DNA of 64,000 bases from Symbiodinium natans (Eukaryota > Sar > Dinophyceae > Suessiales > Symbiodiniaceae): assembly GCA_905221605.1 (NCBI GenBank), contig CAJNDS010002602.1, forward strand, positions 124,001 through 188,000. The letters are read 5' to 3'. The position numbers and the translations under genes were made by a program. Under the pieces are notes generated by a model. It had not been told where the DNA came from and searched no databases. It saw only the letters and a program-made list of their open reading frames with translations. Shown here piece after piece: positions 57,667 through 64,000 of this stretch (position 1 is the first letter of the stretch; every line of letters starts with the position of its first letter).

Positions 57667-58750
57667 AGCTGCCGACTGCGAATTGGGATTGGGACTGTCA
57701 TCTTCGGGCCCTTTGCTCAAACGGAAATTCCTTTGCAACTTTGCAAAGCTGCGTGCGCAAGCATGTCCACACGACGCAGCAAGGGAAGTCATGCTGAAGG
57801 AAAGAGGACAATCATGGAGAGTCGGGGTGGGCTTCTGATTGAAGGAGCTCTGTTCTCCGGGTTTCAGCCTTGAAGTTCCAAGGGATTAAGGCTCACTTGA
57901 GAGCTCCGGGTAGCGGTTTCTCCACGAAAGTTCGCGATGGGTACGCGAAAGTAGAATTCAAGGGCTTTCGGGAGCTTGGTGTTTCTCGAATATTCCCTCC
58001 CCGATTGAGTACGCCGGCTTCTCCATGACTCTCCCCGAATCTTCCGGGCCAAAAAAGTTTTTTTTGTTGTAGGCCACACCCCTCATGGTCCATTCCCACC
58101 ACCAGCAAACTCACAACCGACGGAAGCCTTCTTTTGTGCAAGCCTCCCACCACCCCCCAGCCCTCGGAATGACCACACCGCAATGCTCACAAGCACGACA
58201 AGCACAACGCTATACAACGCTCAAAACGTGCCTCCTCCAAGCTCGGCAGAGCACGGCTGCAAACCTGAAAACACTGTGGAGCACAGCAAACGCAAGAACA
58301 CGACCTTCACAATACGCCTCTCCTGAGCAACTTATTTCTTCTTTGCAGCACTGGCGAACACAGATGTCAGCAGACACGATCATCCCAACATATCCAAACG
58401 ATGCAATTGCATTCGTTCAAAACCCTGCCCTGGTTGTGGGAGTAGAACATCAAGATCCGTTTGCATCCCCCTCCTGCTCCACGTCTAGGCTGTGAGGGCA
58501 GGTCGATCCCGGCATCCAAACAGTCCTGGTGGCGTAGCGGATGTCCATGAATCCTGAAGGGGTGCACGAAGTACTGGCCGCATCCATGGCCGCAGAGTCC
58601 AAGTTGAATTCCACTGAAGAAAAGAAAGTACTTTGTAAGGCTCCTCCCGGCGAAGTGCTTCTGCCGACGGTGCCACTGCATCTTTCAAATCCAGCAACTT
58701 GCAAAGCACAGCTGCGCTGTCCCATCGCCTGTTAATGCTGCTATTCCTAG
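57667..58750. other. No recognised gene
   Basis: About 1.1 kb. Frames at 58085-58495 and 58541-58735 are open; the second (GVHEVLAASMAAESKLNSTE) is plausible and may precede the exon that follows. Confidence 0.3.
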
Positions 58751-59206
58751 GTACTGCGCATCCTGACGAAAGAGCAGGTAAAAGAACAAGACATGCCGCA
58801 TGCTCCACCGCCGCTGGCTTCCTCAAGAATAAAAGTTGCACGCCCCCTTAGCTTGCTGGCAGCCAAGGTCTTTCAGGTACTGGAAGTGCCATCCGTCGGA
58901 CTGCAAGCCATGGACGCGGCGTGGCCCGCACAATGAATGTGGGTTCTGCTTGTTGCCAGCAAGCTTTTCTCTCTCTCTCAGCCCGGAGCCAATGCCAAGG
59001 GTCCAGCCTCGGAAGCCTGGCCTGCAGCATCAGCGCTGCCCTCCAGAGTTCTCCTGCAAAAGGCCGACGCACTCCTTGACAAAGTACCGGTCAGCAGTGA
59101 ATTTCGTACATCCTTCTTCGTAGTAGATGAGTCGTTTCTATATCCTGGTGCGGATTCGGGTATTACGACCTGGGTCCTTGACTCAGAAATTGCGACCGAC
59201 TTTTGA
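58751..59206 (+). CDS. Possible exons of an unidentified protein
   Basis: A frame from an AG acceptor at 58750 reads VLRILTKEQVKEQDMPHAPP, KVARPLSLLAAKVFQVLEV, and a second frame from about 58985 reads SRVLLQKADALLDKVPVSSE, FRTSFFVVDESFLYPG and GITTWVLDSEIATDF to a stop at 59204. Both look coding. They may be adjacent exons of one gene, but the phase of the join was not resolved and I recognise no domain. Confidence 0.35.
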
Positions 59207-59689
59207 TTGATCTGAAGATTGTGAGACTCCTGCCTGCGGACGTCGGCCGGACCAGAAGACCCGTGGCTGAATGCAGCTGCGACGCATTTCGCCAGTTCAA
59301 GAGCATAACCATTCACCGGACAGGTATGACGTCGACACTAGCAATAATTGCTTTGGAACTAGAAAGAATGGTGGCTGGCGGCTAGAGCTCACTGAAGTTC
59401 CTTGGCACGTACCCGCACAAAAGAAGAGGTGGAGGTCTCAGGAGATCAGAGAGGCTAAATGGCTCAGGTGACCAAGGATTTAACCCGTGATCCTGACTTC
59501 TTTGTTGTTCTGGAGAGATCTAAAAACTAATGCGGATAGCAGGCATGTGAAAGTGTTGGGGCACCTTCCCAGGCCACCCGGCCTCGATGCCCGTGCTCAT
59601 CAACTGTTGAGCGGCGCAAACGTCCTTTACGACAGTGCAGCAGAACCCCATGACTTTCAAGCCCATGTTTTGGACATTTTCCTCTATAC

Positions 59690-59760
59690 ATATGCAGATA
59701 TACACACACACACACTCTCTCATGTATGTATATATAATTATATATATATATATGTATAGG
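59690..59760. repeat. AT/CA microsatellite
   Basis: CACACACACAC followed by TCTC and a long TATATA run with TATGTATA ends. No coding frame. Confidence 0.9.
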
Positions 59761-61094
59761 TTTATTTGCTTACGCATTTGTTTCTTTATTTCTTTACATA
59801 TCTACACATGTTTGATATGCGTATATTTGCGTTGCGATATAAGCCATGTGTGACACATGTGTCCTCCGCGTGACATGCATTTGAGTGCTTTCTCATCGTG
59901 ATGCATCGAGGCCTCATTGAAAGTTCGACCTCCGAAGGGTCAGCCGGACACAGGATGTTGGCGACAGCGTGCGTATGTGGATGTCGAGGAGCGACAGCGA
60001 TGAATTAATCTGCCGCAGATGAAGTTGTGCGTGCATGAGTCTGCCATGGTTTGAGCGCATTACTGCATGCATTGGAGTGCTTGCCATCAGCAGCGTGATT
60101 GCCCAAAAGAGGTTCACATCTCAGCACTCTTGGTAAATTTGAGTGCGAATCAGGGCATCGCCATGGCCGTCCGTCCGGAGCGCGTTGAGGATTGGTTCCA
60201 TCTGGCCCCAGGTCTGCTTTCCCAGGACGGCTGGGAGATCAGCTTGGCGAGGCCTTTGTCAACACTCTCACATTGTGTGAGTCCTTGGGGTGGCCACCTC
60301 ATCAAGTTTTCCTACCAGGACTGAGCTGTGAGAGATCTCGTGCCTGAGGCTTGAAGTCCCTTGACTCTTTAACATATCCTGACTCAGACTTTGCATTGCA
60401 GGACATCACAATCACCGATGCCCCTGAGAACACCGCAGGTGTGCTTGTCCGACCTGAGGTGCGGGCTTGGCAGCACAGTGCTGATCCAAGTCCTGGCTCC
60501 AGCTTCGAAGTGCTTAACCAGTCCCTTGGCCGAAGATGAAGTCTTGCTTTAGTGGGGAGGGAGGGTTGGGGATGGGTTGGGGAAAGACAACGGCAGCCGC
60601 GTGCATCCTGTCAGTGTGTGAGGGCTAAAGGAGGGATTATCGTTGCAGGAGGGATTATGCACCTATACGGCTTGGGCGGGTTTTTGAGTACGTTAAGCTG
60701 ACGTCTTCACTCTGTAGCTTTGCGGAGTGAGTGTGCTTGACAGAGAGAGCCCGAAAGCCCCAGACACCCTGTAGACCAGCTACAGGCTTGGACAGCCTAT
60801 TACCCACTCTCCCATCCCTAGAGGGCCTAGAAGCCCTAGAGGCTCTTTTTGAGTTCGGTTTGTTTGGGGTTCTGGCATTTAAAGGAGCGGATCTGTTGGC
60901 AAAGAGGTGTTACACGAAACACGGCCATTGCACGAAACACGGCCAAGCCAACTAGTTCAGCAGTTCAGCAGGCCTGCAATGCCACAGGATAGTGGCCACA
61001 GCTGTGCCACAGCGAACTGTCATCGCTTTGCGACATGCGGGCCTCGCGAGATTCGCAACTTTCGCAGCTTGTGAATGTCCGGGCTCACATTGTG

Positions 61095-61720
61095 GTGACT
61101 TTTGGGTGTCTGGGCTGTTTTCGCTCGGCTCGCAGCACATGTGTTTCTCGTGTTGCGAAAGCTGCAGAGCCTCGTGGCATGAATCCGTACGTCTCGAGAG
61201 CTGCAGTACCTCGCCGTGCATGTGGGACTTCACTGTTGTCAAGCCCTGCTACGTTGGGAGATGTCGGACACCGAAGGATCGCGTCTAGAAGCGGGGAGAA
61301 ACGGGATGCGTGCAGATTCATGTTCAGATCCATGTTCTTACTTGGCAAAATTCAGCACTTGAGTTTCCCCAAACGGTGCGTCGACGCTGCCGCTAAGGGG
61401 TTCCTGCATATGTTTTCCCGATGCTTGCTCGGATTTCGGGCGCTTGTTTAGGAACGGGCGTACGCGATGCTTGAAACCGTCATCGGTTCTCCGGACTCCG
61501 GACTCATCTCATCCGGCTTCCGCCTGCCACAGCCGACCGACTCTAGCCCCGGATGCAACTTCCATCCGGTCTAGAGCGCCCGGCCGTGGATTCTTTACTC
61601 ATCTCAGAAGGTAATGGCAATCATCTTTCCTTTTTGTGTGTGGAGAGCTGCCGTGTTGAAATGTTTGGGGATGTTTGGGGTAAGCTCTTGGGGTAGTTGC
61701 TTTGGGACTTTTCTTGAAAA
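61095..61720 (+). repeat. Dispersed repeat copy B with Cys-rich frame
   Basis: Second copy of the element at 52480-53110, with the same blocks in the same order. The + strand frame ending at 61288 reads CFSCCESCRASWHESVRLES and KPCYVGRC, closely matching copy A's CESCRAWWHES...CYVGRC. Copy B is interrupted by a stop soon after (KDRV, stop). Confidence 0.75.
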
Positions 61721-62006
61721 ACATTCCTCGAATGCCACTTTTCAATTCGAGGGAGCGGGAGAAAGGAGGGAGGTCGGGTTCTTTCACCCCAAACGCCTAA
61801 GGGCCTGGGGTCTGGGTGGACAGTGGTGTGAGGCTGCCCAACGTGACTTGCAATTTTTACAGCATAGGGCCTGTGTACCACAAGAAATGGAAATCGGCAA
61901 CGTTCCCTTGTACACCCGACTGGAGGCTTTACTTGAATCTGCCTACTGTAAAGAATGATGAGAATGCTTTGAGTTTTTAGAAGCAGACGTTTGAACGTTT
62001 TGTCAG

Positions 62007-62590
62007 GCTGGCTCCCGGAGATGCTGTTGTAAAGCGTTGGGCCTCGTGGCGCTTGCTCCGGCTTTGCAGCGTCCTGTTCGGCGACCTTGCTGGCCACTTC
62101 ATGAACTACTTCTTCTATGACCCGAGCAAGCAGACCGAACTGCATCAGAGGGTGTCTCAGCAAAACTCAATAAGACTCATGTAATCCCCGAACTTCTTTA
62201 AAAAAACACGGCTTACTATGCTGACTCCTTGTGCTTACAGGTGCGACGAGACTATCCTGAGCGTGGGGACAGCGCCTGCGCATTTTTCGATCAGTCCGAG
62301 CCGCTTGAGGGACTGCTGGCTCCTTGGCTGGTCCAGCATGTCGAGGCTTTGCGTAGAGACTGTGTGAGAGTGAGACGCATTCTGATCCGATGGTGAAATG
62401 AAAAATTTAAGAGTAGCACCTTGTGCACTGCGACCTGTTATGCGTCAGCTTGCCTAGGTATGCCATCCTCAAGAAGAGCCTGATAAGTTCCTGGTGAATT
62501 GTGTGCTTCGCGTGCCCGAAGACAAGTTTGCCAATTGGGCGAAGATCCACTACATGATGTTGCGCCTCGGCCATGGAGCCATCCATACAA
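62007..62590 (+). CDS. Unidentified gene, at least two exons
   Basis: Exon 62007-62151 reads LAPGDAVVKRWASWRLLRLC, SVLFGDLAGHFMNYFFYDPS and KQTELHQR. After a TTACAG acceptor, exon 62241-62363 continues in phase with VRRDYPERGDSACAFFDQSE, PLEGLLAPWLVQHVEALRRD and ends at a GT donor. A further piece from about 62478 reads EEPDKFLVNCVLRVPEDKFA, NWAKIHYMMLRLGHGAI. Composition and splice signals are convincing. I recognise no domain; the aromatic helices could be membrane-associated or an armadillo-like helix bundle, but this is a guess. Confidence 0.5.
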
Positions 62591-63023
62591 GTGAGTGGAA
62601 CTTGAGACAATGTCTTCTACATACTTGTATGGTGCTTGATCTGTCTGTTATTCCACAGCCTGATGCGACAGATCATGCGAATTGCCTCACATTAAGATGA
62701 CAAGCGACCTGGTAGACTCGAAGATGTGAGACCAGATTCCTGCACATGCTGCAAGATCTATTCATTGTGAAGGAGAGGTCAGATGTTGGATACATCTTGC
62801 CTGCATCTTGCAATGACTTGCAGGTTGGAGTCTGGTCGCCGGACGGCGCAATGGTTCCTCAATCGCCCAGGAATATCGGAGATGCGATCCATGGACCAAC
62901 AGTTCTATGTTGCACTTTGGCAGCAGCTGATTTGATCCTCAAACCTCAACCCTTACTTGCACCATGTATGGTTTGCAAAGCTGCGAGTCGCATGCGGCTA
63001 CTGCTTCGTGTTGCTGCAGATTA

Positions 63024-63105
63024 GGTTTTAGGGTTTAGGGTGTAGGGCGTTTAGGGTTTAGGGTTTCGGGTCAGTTGCAAAAGAGTTTAGGGTTTAGGGT
63101 TTAGA
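63024..63105 (+). repeat. Degenerate TTTAGGG (plant-type telomere) array
   Basis: About eight copies of GTTTAGG/TTTAGGG in two blocks (63024-63069 and 63086-63105) with single-base changes such as TGTAGGG and TTTCGGG, separated by about 16 unrelated bases. TTTAGGG is the telomere repeat of plants and dinoflagellates. With gene-like sequence on both sides this is an interstitial array. Confidence 0.9.
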
Positions 63106-63759
63106 GTCGCACGCAGTCACGTAGTCTCTGTAGACGACCGAGGTTCTGGCCATTCAGAGCTTCAAGAGGGGCATGCCCCAGTCACTTGGAATAGAGCATG
63201 TCCTAACATGTCCTGTTTGTTTGCATCAATGAAGCATCACAAAGGGTAAAAAAGGTGTCATGGATGTGCGGCTTGTAGTGCTAAGGTTGCCAGCGCAGAG
63301 TCCGAATCCAGGCGATGCTGTGACACGAATCGATGCCGGCCAACGCATGGGCCGCTCAGCTTCACGATGAGGGGCTGAGACTCCTTGGCATGCGCATAGA
63401 CGTTCAATGAAGGACTTCTTGCCGGCCCCTAATCCCTAGGCACCCCCAGGTCCTCCACCAGGGATGACGGCATCCCACTCGATTCAGTGCTTCGCTGTGG
63501 GATGTTCTTGTCTGAGTCAGGACTCACCACCTGGGTGCGTTACCATCCAGGTCGGTTTGCTAGCCGCGCACACGATGTTTGGTGCTCCACGAAGAGACAT
63601 GATCTTCAGATTTCGTCACTCATAGCAGCAGGCTGGTTTCTAGCCTTGACGCATTGCAGGAATGGCTGGCAGCAGCAAGTTCTACTTGTCCGACTACATT
63701 CAGCTGTTTCTGGAGAGGGTTTTCACGAAAGTGTGTTTAGGAAGAGTCAATAGCTTGTG

Positions 63760-64000
63760 TGATGTATTGGGTGCTCGATCGCACAAGTTCACACCTTGGG
63801 GTTGAAATCACGAAGTGTCAGGAGAACATTGGCGAGAGTGCTCAAACTTACAACTTGCTGGATGGTCGCCAACTCGTACCATACCAATGCAGCTTGGCTT
63901 TGAATCAGAGCAGAGGGCCTGATGTACGAGACAAACAAGCGGCTGAAGCATCGTCCAAAGCTGAGGCGTGGTTACCCGGGAAGAGTGGAATCGTGTGCGC
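63760..64000 (+). CDS. Unidentified exon running off the right edge
   Basis: A stop-free + strand frame reads RTSSHLGVEITKCQENIGES, AQTYNLLDGRQLVPYQCSLA, LNQSRGPDVRDKQAAEASSK and AEAWLPGKSGIVC to the window end. The sequence is well mixed and looks soluble and coding. The left border was not fixed; an exon start anywhere between about 63740 and 63785 is possible. No family recognised. Confidence 0.45.

Larger units (their letters stand above)
59207..62006. other. No named gene; microsatellite and repeat copy inside
   Basis: About 2.8 kb. Holds a TATA/CACA microsatellite at 59690-59760 and repeat copy B (listed separately). Coding-like pieces at 60170-60260 (RPERVEDWFHLAPGLLSQDG) and 60403-60500 (ITITDAPENTAGVLVRPEV, then WQHSADPS) may be two exons of one unknown gene. 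At 60745-60850 the phrase CCTAGA/GCCCTAGA recurs. Confidence 0.35.

Noticed and set aside
1-64000. CRISPR arrays, insertion sequences, operons, Shine-Dalgarno sites
   Set aside because: The window is nuclear DNA of a eukaryote. The tandem repeats present have no spacer structure, and no prokaryotic element is visible.
1-64000. tRNA and rRNA genes
   Set aside because: I saw no convincing cloverleaf with conserved B-box or rRNA core segments by eye. A tRNAscan-SE or Infernal run would decide.

Overview
The window looks like nuclear DNA of a dinoflagellate, most likely a Symbiodiniaceae-type alga. Four things point that way. (1) Genes are cut into many short exons. (2) Most intron donors are GC or GA rather than GT: across 38 introns placed by protein homology in three genes I count 22 GC, 9 GT and 7 GA, with acceptors usually AG followed by G. 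(3) Every gene I can identify lies on the + strand, as in dinoflagellate unidirectional gene arrays. (4) The proteins are eukaryotic and algal, including an eIF4E whose sequence resembles dinoflagellate forms and an FBPase with a plastid-type insertion. Species cannot be fixed from sequence alone.

Layout. 1-2.1 kb: exons of a coiled-coil protein, open to the left. 3.9-8.8 kb: a GH3-family acyl-amido synthetase-like gene. 9.4-11.5 kb: translation initiation factor eIF4E in 11 recognised exons, one of them 14 nt. 14.7-16.5 kb: a membrane-protein exon, two exons of an unknown gene and a compact PDZ plus coiled-coil protein. 18.7-21.3 kb: an aldo/keto reductase in 15 exons. 24.9-28.4 kb: fructose-1,6-bisphosphatase. 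31.9-37.1 kb: a choline-transporter-like (CTL/SLC44) membrane protein. 39.4-40.9 kb: an intronless 513-codon ORF joining a MYND zinc finger to a GT60-type (Skp1 GlcNAc-transferase-like) domain. 42.5-44.3 kb: an OTU-type cysteine protease. 45.05-45.6 kb: a small protein of about 46-residue repeats. 53.4-54.1 kb: a TPR protein. 62.0-64.0 kb: unidentified genes, one running off the right edge.

Between the genes lie long stretches without a recognisable product. They hold simple repeats (polypyrimidine at 0.56-0.84 kb, a GGAA-rich purine tract at 24.3-24.8 kb, AT and TG microsatellites, a run of 29 G), a degenerate TTTAGGG array near 63.05 kb, and two diverged copies of a dispersed repeat near 52.5-53.1 and 61.1-61.7 kb. 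Each copy keeps a cysteine-rich reading frame.

The genes do not form an operon or one pathway. They are neighbours in a one-directional array of ordinary cellular genes: translation, carbon metabolism, lipid or choline transport, protein modification. All exon borders were placed by eye from protein similarity and frame continuity. The 5' ends are the weakest part, because dinoflagellate first exons and trans-splice sites are hard to see. ATG-to-stop frames found on the - strand look like antisense shadows or repeat readings.
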